The translations under genes were made by a program, and so were the position numbers. This document shows positions 21,950-33,717 of a stretch of DNA of 64,000 nt, piece by piece. Every line of letters starts with the position of its first letter. The stretch's first letter is position 1. The DNA comes from Diplonema papillatum. Taxonomy: Eukaryota > Euglenozoa > Diplonemea > Diplonemida > Diplonemidae. The stretch lies in the NCBI GenBank assembly GCA_030068145.1, contig JAPJBO010000622.1:62001-126000 (forward strand), given 5' to 3'. The notes beneath the pieces are model-generated. The model made no database searches and had not been told where the DNA came from. It worked only from the letters and a program-made list of their open reading frames with translations.

Positions 21950-22891
21950 GAATCACGCGGGTCCGCCGGGGTGTCAATTGGCACGACGTCGTTCGGCTGC
22001 ATGGTGAGGGGCACGGTGACATCGAGTACGGAGACCGAGTTGGCCGCCATCTACCTGTTAGCGACGACATTACGGCGGCGTGAAGTCGCACCCGACCGTG
22101 TCACGTGGTACAGCGACAGCGAGGCCGCAATCTTGCGTGTCCGCCGCGGAGAGCCCGGCGACCCCGTCGCCAACGCAGTAGGCGAGTACGCGCAGTGCCT
22201 TCGATGGAGTAAGGGGCACGCCGACAACGCCTTCATCAACCGGGCGGACGAGGCGGCGACCCAGGCACTCCGGGACAGAGGACCGGGTCTAAGCATGGAG
22301 TTGCTCCACCTTTTAAACGGGGTGAAGTCTGTGTGCTGTCTCGTGGCTGAGGAGTTCCCGATGCTGGAGAGCCCCATCCGTTTCGTGCGGCGCGTCTGGC
22401 GTCACCGCCGCACGAAGACGGCCATGAGGAGTATCCGAGAGCTGGCATCGGCAAAGACGACAAAGGGAAGCACCCTCGGCTCCCTCGAGACCATACCCGG
22501 GGCGGCAGACCTCCTGCAGTCCATCGTGCGGCGTGCGGTAATGCCTCGAGGCACAAAGGTCAACTGTATACGGTGCGCGGAGATGGCAACCGCCCAGCAT
22601 GTACTGCTGGCAGACGACGCGACGCACAATGATGTGTCTGATATCATGGAAGCATACCCACAAGACCGACCACATCTGAGGCGACTCCTCGAAGACTTTG
22701 CGACAAGACGAAGGCCCACAATCCGCCACGTGGCCAGGCGCGTGAAAGCGCTATGTGACGACCCGCTCGCGGCTCGTTGGTCATCCCTCGTTTTGAGATA
22801 TCTCGATTAGTGCATGCTTGATTTGACAGTGAAAAAGGCGACTAGCGGAAAGGAGAAAGACAGTAAGGAGAGTGGACATTGGGCGGCCGAC
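21950..22891 (+). mobile_element. 5'-truncated non-LTR retrotransposon: RNase H domain and 3' end
   Basis: The open frame 21971-22810 reads as an RNase H domain: an acidic TETELAAIYL helix, a YSDSEAAI strand-loop with the catalytic Asp, and KGHADNAFINRADEAATQAL carrying the distal His/Asp. A CIRC...QHVLL motif resembles the C-terminal zinc knuckle of LINE ORF2 proteins. The first catalytic Asp and the whole reverse transcriptase are absent, so the copy is 5'-truncated. A run of about 21 A follows at 22892. Confidence 0.75.
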
Positions 22892-23320
22892 AAAAAAAAA
22901 AAAAAAAAAAAAACGCTAACCCAAACAACTTCCGCCGGCAGAGAAACCTTGCCTAAAGAAATCAACTGCCTTCGGGTAGGCTAGTCTGACACGAGTTGTC
23001 GTCGGGAAAAAAAAAAAAAAAAAAACAGTGTGCATGATTCTGGCTGTTGTGCATATCTCTTTGTGAAGCAAAAAATACTATCCGAGCGCACGTAGTAATT
23101 CTAGTGTGCGGATCTCCGTGTGAGGTGAACAATTAAAGGTGTGCATGTTGTGTATTCTCTCTAATCTGTCATTCTTCCCTGAGGCGGCCGGGACCGCTTG
23201 AGGCATCAGCTACCTGAAGTGAGTCGTGCTCGTAGTTACTCGCGGGCCCGTGAGAGTAAAAACGAAAAAGAAAACAAACTGCTCACCCAAACAACCTCCG
23301 CCGGTAGAGGAACCTGCTGA

Positions 23321-24113
23321 GGGAACGTGTCAGTTAGACTTTGGCGGACAATGTCCGGCATGGGGAGGGGGGGGGGTCTGGGCCTTATTTTTTATGGTTT
23401 GCCGTGCCGCCATATGTCCGCCACCGGGATAAAAGGGGGGGGCGAGGGGCGTCGCCACAGTTGCCTGTAGGACAAAGCCATGGTTTGCCGTGCCGCCTTA
23501 TGTCCGCCACCGGGATGAAAGGGGGGGGCGAGGGGCGTCGGCCACAGTTGCCTGTAGGACAAAGCCATGGTTTGCCGTGCCGCCATATGTCCGCCACCGG
23601 GATAAAAGGGGGGGGCGAGGGGCGTCGGCCACAGTTGCCTGTAGGACAAAGCCATGGTTTGCCGTGCCGCCATATGTCCGCCACCGGGATAAAAAGGGGG
23701 GGCGAGGGGCGTCAGCCACAGTAGCCTGTAGGACAAAGCCATGGTTTGCCGTGCCGCCTTATGTCCGCCACCGGGATGAAAGGGGGGGGCGAGGGGCGTC
23801 GGCCACAGTTGCCTGTAGGACAAAGCCATGGTTTGCCGTGCCGCCATATGTCCGCCACCGGGATAAAAAGGGGGGGGCGAGGGGCGTCGGCCACAGTTGC
23901 CTGTAGGACAAAGCCATGGTTTGCCGTGCCGCCATATGTCCGCCACCGGGATAAAAAGGGGGGGGCGAGGGGCGTCAGCCACAGTAGCCTTTAGGGCAAA
24001 GCCATGGTTTGCCATGCCGTCATCTGTCCGTCAAAAAATATAAAGGTGGAGAGGGGGGGGGGTTTCTCCGCTATGCCGGCAAGTGTCCGCCAAAGTCTAA
24101 CTGACACGTTCCC
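23321..24113. mobile_element. Non-autonomous DNA transposon with 41-bp TIRs and TGA target duplication
   Basis: The left end (23321-23361, starting GGGAACGTGTCAGTTAGACT) and right end (24073-24113) are inverted repeats with about three mismatches in 41 bp. TGA flanks both sides (23318-23320, 24114-24116). The interior is only a minisatellite. GGG termini plus a 3-bp target duplication suggest a PIF/Harbinger-type element, but no transposase is present and that assignment is inference. Confidence 0.8.
23400..24010 (+). repeat. 87-bp minisatellite inside the transposon
   Basis: About seven units of GCCATGGTTTGCCGTGCCGC ... CCACCGGGAT ... GGCGAGGGGCGTC, period 87 bp (23477 to 23564). The CCGCCATATGTCCGCC core resembles the inner end of the terminal repeats, so the array probably arose from subterminal sequence. 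Long open frames through it are artefacts of a period divisible by three. Confidence 0.9.
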
Positions 24114-24116
24114 TGA

Positions 24117-25464
24117 ACGAATCAACCGCCTTCAAATTGGCTAGTCTGCCAGGCCTGCCGCTAAATCGAGATCCCCATCGATTCCTGGGAAAGGCGCAAA
24201 GCAAAAGTTCCGTCCACCAAGCCAACTCCGTTCAGTGCTTGTCTGTACTCATGTGAAAAAGGGCAAGCAAACAAGTAAGTGGGTGATGTTAGGACCACCC
24301 TTTACGAGTCTAGAAAACCTTATTCGATTTGTCGAATACTAAACAAGGTTCCGGGTAGGCATGATGTCGTCAAATAGTGGTAGTGTTTTTTGAAAGCACA
24401 GCCACGTGTCAAATAACTGTTACTATTCGACCCCCTTTACCTGGGTGACTCCGAAGTTTCCCTCGGGACAGCTAACCAAAACAAGAGTTCCAGGTAAAGC
24501 GAACGATCAGAGGCATTGGGGAAATCGCTTCTTTCTGAAGACGCAACAAACCGAGCCAGCGAGCTTTTTGTGTGTGGGTTTTATCCAATCCAAACAAAAA
24601 GGGTTTTGCTCTCTCTTTTAATTTTCCGCTAAAAACGCAGTGCTGCAGCAGCCCGCAGTGCTGCAGACCGTACCCGCAGCCCGCAGTGCTGCAGAACGTA
24701 CCCGCAGCCCGCAGTGCTGCAGACCGAGCCCGCAGCCCGCTGTGCTGCAAGACCGCAAAGGGAAGTGGGGTGGCCCCGTGCACATAACAGGACCGACAAG
24801 CGAGTCTCCCCAGCACCCTTCTCGACAAAATCGCTATTTCTTCCCTCTTTGTTTACTCTGGTTGATTGTGATTATTTACCAATTTGCCATCTGACACCGC
24901 AGCGCGGTGAACGAAAAGTCTCTAGTTTCTCTTTTTCTCGCTGTCGCGATGTGCGGGGGTTCTCAACAAAAAAAACTCACCTGGCGGGACTATGCGGGGC
25001 CCGGCGCGAGAAGTTCGCTCTAGTCCGTTTGCCAATATACCCCCCCCGTTCGCATCACAAAACAAAGAAGACAGTGAAATGGTCGTTACCTGGTCGGGTT
25101 TCGCTCGCGACCGTTTCCTGAACAATCCTTCACTAAGTCCGCGGTTAAATAACCTGGCCTCAATGGTGCAAGCACCACGCGCTCTTCAAACCCAAGAAAC
25201 ATTTTCCCCCCCCGACGAGCCACAACACACTTTGAAAACCCCCTTTTTTTAAAGAAGAACGGACGAAGGAAGGAGGAAGCGGAGCCATACCATATGTTTT
25301 CAAACCACGGAGTCCTAGACTCCTTTCCAACACTTTTTCTGCGAAGCAGACGCACAAAGGGACGGTCACGGCATGATTCGGCAGCCGCTGCTAAACGAAC
25401 ATCGTGGTTCGTGTACTTAAAAGTGCTAAACGAACATCGACGTGGGCGGCATAGAGAAAGAAGA
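24117..25464. other. No recognisable gene
   Basis: Apart from the 29-bp repeat and a TGCTAAACGAACATCG repeat fragment near 25385-25440 (related to 47.4 and 50.9 kb), no exon or domain is seen. Confidence 0.4.
24640..24750 (+). repeat. 29-bp tandem repeat (CCGCAGTGCTGCAGACC)
   Basis: About four units of GCAGCCCGCAGTGCTGCAG with spacer ACCGTACCC or similar. Confidence 0.8.
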
Positions 25465-25655
25465 ACTACTACGGCACCAGAAAGTCCCAAAAAAACCATG
25501 GTAAAGAAAGTAGAAGGAGAAAAAAGAAGTTGTCGACAACGAAAGAAAGAAAAGAACAGAAAATAAGACTCTGCATTCCGCGAAGAAGACTTGATGCTAG
25601 CATCAAACACATGAGAGGCAAGTAGCGCCTGAACACGAAACTAAGATTTTCCCCC
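25465..25655 (+). repeat. 190-bp direct repeat, copy 1
   Basis: ACTACTACGGCACCAGAAAG through AACTAAGATTTTCCCCCC. Almost identical to 26326-26516. Confidence 0.9.
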
Positions 25656-26325
25656 CAGAATGAATTGAGAAATGTGCTGGATGGGGCACTACCCTATCTA
25701 ACCTATGCCTTTCCCAGCGGGCGGAAGGTGGGCTTCGGGTCCTCTGCATACCACGTGCTGCATGAGTGTAGTCGCCCTGCTGCTGTGGATGCTACGCTGT
25801 CTACTGCAGTGCTCCTACTGCCGCACGCTGCGTGCTGCCGTCGACACAGCTGTGCCATCGTTATCACGGACTTCGTATTCCGCGTCGCCATTACCTTATC
25901 TCTGCACTCCTCTGTGTGACGAGCTGTCGGTATCATCTGAATCATTTTTCCGACCCAGAGTCGCGTCGTCATCCGAAAGCACACGAGACGTGTAACCCTC
26001 CTCATTTCCGCCTGTCTCGCTCTTCGAAATGTCCATTACGACTTTTCAGCCAGCAAGTGACTGCTTTATCCAGCGCGGACGAAAGTTCTTTTGGCCCAAG
26101 CGCGAACGCGTTCACATTCATTGGGAAATTGAAAAGGGATCCACTGCTTCAGATTCAATCCAACTCGCTCCTCTTACTGCAGCGCCGCTCTCCAATTGCG
26201 TGAAGACTTTTGTGGAGCTTTCGGAGCTGAAGTTTTTTTGCGCTCACGAAAACTGACGTTTTAACACCAATATTCATACTTCGCGCAAGGTTCTAGATCT
26301 CTGAAGAGGAGGCCCCCTCCCCCCT

Positions 26326-26516
26326 ACTACTACGGCACCAGAAAGTCCCAAAAAAACCATGGTAAAGAAAGTAGAAGGAGAAAAAAGAAGTTGTCGACAA
26401 CGAAAGAAAGAAAAGAACAGAAAATAAGACTCTGCATTCCGCGAAGAAGACTTGATGCTAGCATCAAACACTTAGAGGCAAGTAGCGCCTGAACGCGAAA
26501 CTAAGATTCTCCCCCC
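26326..26516 (+). repeat. 190-bp direct repeat, copy 2
   Basis: Differs from the 25.5-kb copy at only a few positions. The ending AACTAAGATT(T/C)TCCCCCC recurs near 28420-28450, 29060-29085 and 40425-40440. Confidence 0.9.
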
Positions 26517-26549
26517 CCTTTACAGGGGAAGTCTCCCTGAAGCTTACTT

Positions 26550-26801
26550 TCACTCTGAAAGGGTGGTGCCGTCCGGCTTCCGCTCCGTGTTCAAGAACAC
26601 AGGGCGCTCGACCGCCGGGGCCAGCAGCCCGCGGCGGGCGAAGTCAGCTATGACGTCGAGGTGTGCATTGCGTGCATTCGTGTCCGGGGTCTGCCGGAAA
26701 AGCAACTCCGCGCGTGCACTCCGTTGACGTCTGCCGAGCCCTGTCCCGGAGGCGACAGATGAACCGGCAACAACCGAGCTGTCGGCTGTCAGGAGAAACA
26801 C
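26550..26801 (-). pseudogene. Possible retrotransposon endonuclease fragment
   Basis: The minus-strand frame contains DTNARNAHLDVIADFARRGL followed by PVFLNTERKPDGTTLSE, a layout like the (G)D.NA ... H ... LL..FA...GL ... T ... S segment of non-LTR AP-type endonucleases. It stops straight after SE, before the expected distal Asp motif, and nothing recognisable precedes it. A short relic at best. Confidence 0.3.
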
Positions 26802-27997
26802 CTATCCAACCAATGAAAGAATCCGGCGCAGCCGCACAAGAGATGTTTCAATGCTGTTACTCCGTATTGTAGTTTCGTCCTTTTCTCTCTATCTCGCCCT
26901 CTTTCCAATGCTGCTTACCAATATCTTATGTTGTTCTATCTGTTCTCGGATCACGTAAGTAGACACACCGTGTGCCCCCATGCGAGTGAAATGACGTCTT
27001 GCTGCGCTCTTCCCCGCTTTCTTGAGACCTAAGCGCAGTGCACGGTCGTGGTTAGGAAAAGCTAGCGGTGGTTTGAGGCTTGTTGCTGTTGTCACGTCAG
27101 AAGGCATGCCGAAAGCGTGCGAGCATCTACACACACGTGTGTGTGTGTTTGAGTTCAGGGCTTTGAGTAGGTAACGTCTGAAGTGAAGCATAGCCCACTT
27201 GTCACTTTCACCAGTCGGCTTTGAGTTTCCGACACGCTGCTTTTGGGTCCTGTGACTCCTCTCCGAAGGGTCGGTGGGGCGGAATCCTCAACGAGAAACA
27301 ACGTTGATCCTTCTTACACGAGAATACCAGGATTGTGCCGCTGTTCTTGGACTTTCTTGCGAGAACAACTCTCGCCACGTCAAAAAATGTTCGAGGCATT
27401 TGGGACGCCGGTGTTGACATATGCATTCGGCAGGTGAGTTGGTACACTCATTATCGGATGCCGACTTCCATGGCCACCGTCCTGCTGTCAAGATGAACCG
27501 GCACCCTTTGACCTGATGAGTGAGCACTCGGACACCTTACGTCAGCTCTCGGTTCATCCCGCGTCGCCATTCCTGCTTACCAGATGTAGCCCACTTAGAA
27601 CCAGGTTTCTACGTCAGGGTTCAATGAGAGCTCGCCCATTTAAAGTTTGCGAATAGGACGAGGAAGCGATTTCCCCAATGCCTCTGATCATTCTGGCGGA
27701 ACACCTGCTTTGGTTCTAGCTATCCTGAGGGAAACTTCGGAGTGAGCCAGCTACTAAATGATTAGATGGTCTTCGCCCCTACCCAGCTGAGCGGTTTGCA
27801 CGTCAATACCGCAGCGGAGCAGATTTCTGGCCGGCCCCCCCGTTGGATGAAAAAGGAGGTCACCACCAGGGGAGATCAAAAAGGAGAAGGGGACACAAAG
27901 GTGCAACCTCGCCTTCTCCTCACGCGGCTGCAAGCACGCGTACAAAAACCACCAACAACGAAACCAAGAAGAAGGAAAGGAAGAACCACCAAGGAAG

Positions 27998-30900
27998 ATG
28001 TTCTCACGTGTGATGACGAGAAGCGTGCGCCCGCTGGCCCGCGCCATGACTGTGCCCGCTGAGCAGTTCAAGAGCGAAAAGGACCCCTCCTTCTTGGAGT
28101 TCCAGGCAACGTCGTGGATCGAGAACTTGTACGAGTTCCAGGTTAAGAACATCGCCGACGTATGCGCACATTCTTTATCTTCGGACTCTTGCAGTTTGTC
28201 CGGAAAAGGAGCGAGAACCTTTGGAACAGCCCTGTTCTGCACACACTGTTCTACACGGGAAGCACCCTCTTCTCTGCACCTACTGTTGCACAAACGCTCT
28301 GTCAGCAGAGGTTTCGCCAGACATGTCCAGCGCGCTTTTACCTTGGAAGTGTACGAACACCAGTTCTGACTTGTCGACAAAAAATGAGTGCTTCATCCCC
28401 CGGCATGAGAGGCAGTGTTCTGCCTAAAACATTAAACTAAGTTTTTCCACCCGTTAATGAAGAGGAGTAGTCCCTCAAGGTTTCATACCCACCTGCGGTG
28501 TCTTACACTCCCTGCGACCCCTTTACCCTTTTCCTTTTTTCCCTTTTCTATTTATGGGCAGCAGTCAGTTGTGAGACTGGCAGGTGAGCAGCGTCACCTC
28601 CCCTAGCGAGCTCTCGGATCAAGCTGCGTCTGATGCAGCTGTTGTAGGGATCGCCTACATACACTCAGCCGCGCGTGCCTTCATTGCGAAGGTTACTGCT
28701 GCGGCCTTCTGGGTGGCAGCTGTGTCAGGTCAAGTAGCGAGATCTGGGGCCCTGTGATGGCTGAGTGCACACCTAAGCAGGGCTGCATCCTCGTGTTGTA
28801 GCCGTGTTGTGTATAAGGTTTCGTGAGGGCCTGGTCAACCACCTCATCACTATAGGGCACAAACCTTTCTCGACAGTGATTGGACAGTCGGGATTGCCGG
28901 GGGCGGGTCTCCATGAAAACGAGAAATGTAAAGCAAGACCTGCCCCCTGCACCTGCTGTCTTCGGCAGACGACACATACTACTACACTACTACTACCTTT
29001 TCTATTTTACACTTTCTTCGAAGAAGACTTGGCATACGAGGCAGTGGTCTGCCTAAACATTAAACTAAGATTTTCCCCCCGTTAGTGGTTAGTGAAGGGA
29101 CACTCGTATTCCATGTGTAAACCACCACACGCAGTACAACACCGAGCTCCGCAAGCTTGCCGACCTGAAGGCAAACGACACGCTGAAGAGCACGTTCGAA
29201 GTTTTGAAGAGCAAACTCATCATCCCCGACTCTACCACCATCGAAATCGTCATGAAGTATGCTTTTCTGCTTTCAGAAGCTTCCCACCACCCAGAAGAAA
29301 AGCCAGGCACCGGGATCTATCTGACGAGCACGCAACCCGGTGAACTTAATCAAGAGTCGAAGATTAGCGTCGAAACTTCCTGGCTTTTCACGCCGTAGCA
29401 GAACGACCACACCCTACCCAATCCCAAACACCCCCTACACGCGTTAGGGGACTTCACAAGGTTTCACAACGGAACGACACATCACCCGAAACGAGCGGCA
29501 CCCTCTCACTTTTCTCAATCCCCTCCATACCCAAGCCTCTACGGTCAACCGGTGACTTTAAAATACCGACCTTCTAATCCACAAATAACGCTAAAAAAAA
29601 AATCACTAAAACAGTTCACTAGCCTACGCCACCACAAACCGTGGTGCAAAAAAAGACACCGCAAGCTCAAGATGTCGACGAATCGTTAACCAGCCACGAT
29701 GCCCTGTGCATTCAGAGTACCTTAACTGCGGAGGACAACAAGCAGTCCCTCTTCCCACACCTTCATTCTTTTTCTGTATTGACACCAAATGGCCTTTTTT
29801 TACCCGTCCCGCTACTTTTTACCTACCCTGTACCCCCTTACTGTTACCCCTCCCCGTAAAATTTCAAAGTAGAAAGCTACAGGTTTGGCACGTAGACCGA
29901 TACGGACTGCACGGCAACCCCTGCTCAACGTGCTCGCCTGCCTTGATGGCACTTGCACCTTAAAGAACTCAATGCTCAACGTGTAGGACGTGGGGGGCCA
30001 GGACCACTTGCACAACGCAGTGGACCTGGTGGCGGTCACATACGCCGAAAACGAAGTTACACGGATGCGCAACCACATGTGACAGTAAACAGTAAAGTAA
30101 AAGCGACACAAAGTACGTAAAGGAATGAAAACACACTGCCCAGACCCTGCTCTAACAGCACAAAAGGAAACCCCCCCCTTCCCCCTCGCCTCACAAGTCA
30201 AACGGAGACTTCAAAAAACCGACCGCTTACTACAAGAAACAGTCTAAAAAGGCCAGCCAGAATAGAGAGCGTGCTCCCAGATTGACGAAAATGCAGCTTG
30301 GTGGCCGTTATTGTTTAAGCAGAACATTGCCTCTCAATGCTTACTTGAGGCAAGTATCAAGTCTTCGTTGAAGCATGGGGCATTTTTACTAATTCCTTGG
30401 TGCAGTGCACGTGGGTGCGGGTCTTCGTGATTTATTTGCTCAGCGCGCAGAATGCCGCGTTCGGGGCCGGCCTCGCCTGCCGGCTTGCGTCCCAATCCTC
30501 TGCCACCAGTCAAAGGAAGTCCAACCATTGCGCAGGAACTCCCTGTTTGAAAGAATGGCAGCGCATATAAAACATAGGTTACATTGTCGATGAGCCCTCA
30601 AAGAGGTGCCTACAGGAGGTTCGGTGCTTTAGGATCTCCGGTTGACCATTGAGGCTGGGAGGCGGGTAGTGAAAGGGATGCAGGCATACTTACACACACT
30701 TTACTTATGGCTAGCCAAGTTTGTAACTGATGCGACCGACACCAACTTCTAAACCACAGTAAGCGCTAGAAGCTATCCAAGGATCCCCCACCCTCTTAAC
30801 ACTCACGCTTGCCACAGGAGCGCCGAACCGTCGAACCTTATCCGCGCCATCCGTATTTTCGACGACGTCATCAAGTTCGAGCTTGACCCGTCCGCCGAAA

Positions 30901-31431
30901 CCTACAAGACCATCGCAGGTGTCGCGAAGGCCGCTGGCAACAACGAGGTATACCAACATCTTTAGCTGTCTGCAACCGATCCTCGGATCTTAAGGGGCTG
31001 CCCAGAGCGCAGAAAGTCTTCTGGGGAAATCAAGATTTTCGAGGCGAGGTCATGCCGGATTAGGTAGCTAAGCCACTAGAGCGGAGTGCTGCTCCGATTC
31101 AGAATGTGATTGACTCACTCTAGTGATTAGCGTTCTTGCCTTATGAATACCAGTCTCTTTCATTTGCCAGTCTTTGATTTTCATTTCATGCGTGGTTGAC
31201 CATCATATTACCAACAGGAGAGGTAGGGATCCTTCCGTCCTCCTGGAGCTCTAGAGCTTCCAGGAGGGGAGGACCCCCTTTTGTTGCCGGGTGCTCGCAC
31301 GTCCCAGAGAGCAAAAAGGACCTCAACCACTACCCGCATTACAGATCGCCACCCTTGCAACCGCCATGGCCAAGGACGAAGACAGATACGGCAGCGAGAG
31401 GATGGTCAAATTGGTCTGCCTTTCTTCTTGA
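27998..31431 (+). CDS. Putative mitochondrial cytochrome c oxidase subunit 5A-like protein (4 exons, 166 aa)
   Basis: Exons 27998-28159, 29135-29256, 30818-30947 and 31345-31431 join in phase 0/0, 2 and 0. Donors are GTATGC, GTATGC and GTATAC; acceptors are CGCAG, CCACAG and TTACAG. The first 18 residues (MFSRVMTRSVRPLARAMT) are Arg-rich without acids, like a mitochondrial presequence. The middle reads WIENLYEFQVKN ... YNTELRKLADL ... SKLIIPDS ... LIRAIRIFDDVIKFELDPSA, aligning by eye with COX5A (ELRK, LVPEPK, AVRILE-type helix, then Y/I-rich end). COX5A is a matrix-side nuclear-encoded subunit of complex IV. Family assignment is tentative because I compared from memory; the exon model is firmer. 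A different TPR-like helical mitochondrial protein is the main alternative. Confidence 0.6.
28440..29134 (+). other. Intron 1 contents: repeats and U6-like tract
   Basis: Contains the AAACATTAAACTAAG repeat ending (two copies, near 28420 and 29060) and a 24-nt tract at 28960-28983 matching 60232-60255, discussed as U6-like. Confidence 0.4.
29500..29602 (+). repeat. Short 3'-module repeat
   Basis: CCCTCTCACTTTTCTCAA ... TCTACGGTCAACCGG ... ACTTTAAAATACCGACC ... CGCTAAAA. Nearly identical to 53080-53174; related modules end repeat A and repeat B. Confidence 0.8.
29620..30252 (+). repeat. Dispersed repeat B, long copy 1 (~630 bp)
   Basis: Begins with a CACCACAAACCGTGGTG hairpin and A-run, passes through ACCGATACGGACTGCACGGC and AAAGAACTCAATGCTCAACG, and ends CGGAGACTTCAAAAAACCG ... 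CAGTCTAAAA. It lies in intron 2 of the COX5A-like gene; the matching long copy is at 47083-47662. Confidence 0.65.
31236..31274. repeat. Near-perfect hairpin CCTCCTGGAGCTCTAGAGC...
   Basis: The arms CCTCCTGGA and TCCAGGAGG flank the palindrome GCTCTAGAGC. Located in intron 3 of the COX5A-like gene. Confidence 0.6.
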
Positions 31432-33190
31432 CTTTTTGTGTTCTCTCCTTTTAACAGGAGCAGCCGACACGGACGAGACCCGCCTCTACTTCGTGTCTTG
31501 GACACTCGCTCATCCCCGTGACTCGCCTGTGCTCTGGTAGCACGGGTGGTGGTCCTGTGTGAAATCGATGTGTGTGGCTGTGACGAGCTACGAACAGCCA
31601 CCTGACAAACCAGACTCACACCGCTGTCCTGGCAGACACTCAGGTTCCGCGCTGATGATGGTCCGCCTTCTGTGTGGTTTAAGGCAACGCGCAGACCTAT
31701 CCAGTGCGGTGTCGAGCGCATATCATTCCAAGCACGTTCTTGCAACCCCCCCCCTGCGTAAACATTAAACCAGGACATGCACCCCCGGGAGCCCCGCTTT
31801 CGTAGATTTACTAAACCCACACCACACAGGTCGCTCTCTTCCACCAAGTTGCTGCAAAGAACTGAGTGTGACCGGACCCCCTGAGTCCACGTGCCCTATG
31901 ATTGCACCTGTCTTCCATGCCGAAGACAACCGCAATGACGTGCTCCTGCGTTTTCTTGTTAGGCAGGACACGTCCACGCCTCGCACCCATTCCACCAAGA
32001 TCCAAATGCTCCAGCTCCTCGCTGAGCTACGTCCGAAAGGCTTTGGTCGGTTCTTTACTCGCACTCTACAGTTCGTCGGTGTGTGTGGGAGGAGGTGCGG
32101 GGGGGGATTCCTTTCCCCCCTTTGTTGTGTTCTTTGTTCTTTTCTTTTTCCTTCTTTTTTTTTTCTCTTCTGGGTTTCTTCTTCTCTGAGTCTTTTTTTT
32201 TTTTTGTTGGTAGAGGCTTCTTCACTCCGCATAGCCGCGAGCCGTCAGATAGCCTTACGCGTTTTCATCACAAACCAAACCGCAAGGAGGCCTGGCGTTC
32301 CTGCAGGAAACCCTGCCTAATTGGGAATGAAAGCCTGTCAAGTTGTTCTTCAGACGTGGGTCCCGGGGGTTCTAAAAGTGCATTTGTACTGAAGTGGGAG
32401 CACGTTCCGAAACAACGGTTGCACACACGCGAAAAAGCGAGGCCAACGAAAAAAAGGCTAAGACAGGGACCCCCCCTTCCAGAGAGGTGCAGGGGAACGA
32501 GCAAGACTCTCGCGCCTTATCATTTCCATCAACATGGACCAGGGCACACCCCAACTCTGGGAATGTTGGGCTTTGTGGGTTTTGCGCTAATCTGCCCTGG
32601 ATGCTGGACGGGGCTTCTGTCATGACATCCGTCTGGTCCACCGAACGCTGGTGCCGGCACTCCCTGTGTGGTGGCTGGCGTTTTGTCGGCTTTTTCGCCC
32701 TCGGGAGGGGGCGTTGGAGAAGTGGTATCACGCAACACCGATTGCGCACCTTCTTTGTCTCGGGGATCCTTTTTTCTTCTTCTCCCCTTTTCGTGAGAGA
32801 CAAGCGCAGCAGGGCAATTGGCGACCATCTGAACCCAAACTTTTTGTGTGCTGCTCACGAATGTGGAATTCGGCAGTGAACGAGTCGCAGACCTATTCGT
32901 AAGGCGAAAGGCATCTCAAAATAGTTTTTGCGAGAATACCCTCTCTGTCGTCAGCTATCAGAGGAGCTCAGATTCAGTTGTTATCTGTTCAGAGCGCGCG
33001 CGAGAGAGCGACAGGAGGGGATCGTGGGGGGGAGAGGATTCTTCTTTTCATGGCCAGTGTTTGATCCTCTCGTCTCCAGTTTTACTGCTGTTTCGTTTTC
33101 CGGTGTTCTTTTCTTTCTTTTCGTGTACGGCTCAATGCCTCGACGACATGGGTGCTTGCCTTGCTTCCCATCTCTTTATCTGTCACGCAG
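31432..33190. other. Intergenic, polypyrimidine-rich
   Basis: T/C-rich runs at 32115-32215 and 33060-33125. 31595-31745 repeats 1220-1320 in diverged form. No exon seen. Confidence 0.4.
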
Positions 33191-33630
33191 ACGTCAGGAC
33201 GTGCTGCCGAACGGTCAGGCTTTGACTGCTGGGTGCATTAACTGCTGCATGGCACGTGTGGCGTTTCGTCCAATTCAGTCATGTTTTGCCTGATGTACCT
33301 GGCCGCCTCCTCACTTCGTTTCTTCGGACCGGGGTGTCATGCAGACTGCTGCCGAACGGTCGTGCTTTGACTACTGGGTGCATTAACTGCTGCATGGCAC
33401 GTGTGGCGTTTCGTCCAATCCAGTGATGGTTTGCCTGATGTGGCCCTGTACCTAGCCACCTCCTCACTTCGTTTCTTCGGACCGGGTGTGTGTACTATCT
33501 GTCATGCAGACGTCAGGACGTGCTGCCGAACGGTCATGCTTTGACACATCGGTGCCCAATGAAACGGTTCTGTACCAACAGGAAACAGGTTGAGCTGCTG
33601 CATGGCAAGTGTGGCGTTTCTCTCGCATAC
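33190..33630 (+). repeat. Three imperfect tandem units (~155 bp) upstream of the SDR gene
   Basis: Each unit contains TGCTGCCGAACGGTC, CTTTGAC and CTGCATGGCA(C/A)GTGTGGCG, near 33200, 33350 and 33520. The last unit ends about 90 bp before the SDR start codon. Confidence 0.8.
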
Positions 33631-33717
33631 GAAGGCGCCACGTGAAAACGGGTCCACAGCACACGATAGGCCAACTGGGTGGTGGGCAAGGGCGGGACTG
33701 GTGAAAACTACGGAAGG

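Noticed and set aside
23341..24015. Repetitive proteins on both strands
   Set aside because: They result from an 87-bp repeat whose period is a multiple of three; all frames stay open without coding constraint.
27243..27437. Reverse-transcriptase-like motif (GTPVLTYAFGR), with a similar LPYLTYAF near 25690
   Set aside because: Too short and without the catalytic Y-x-DD motif or neighbouring RT blocks.
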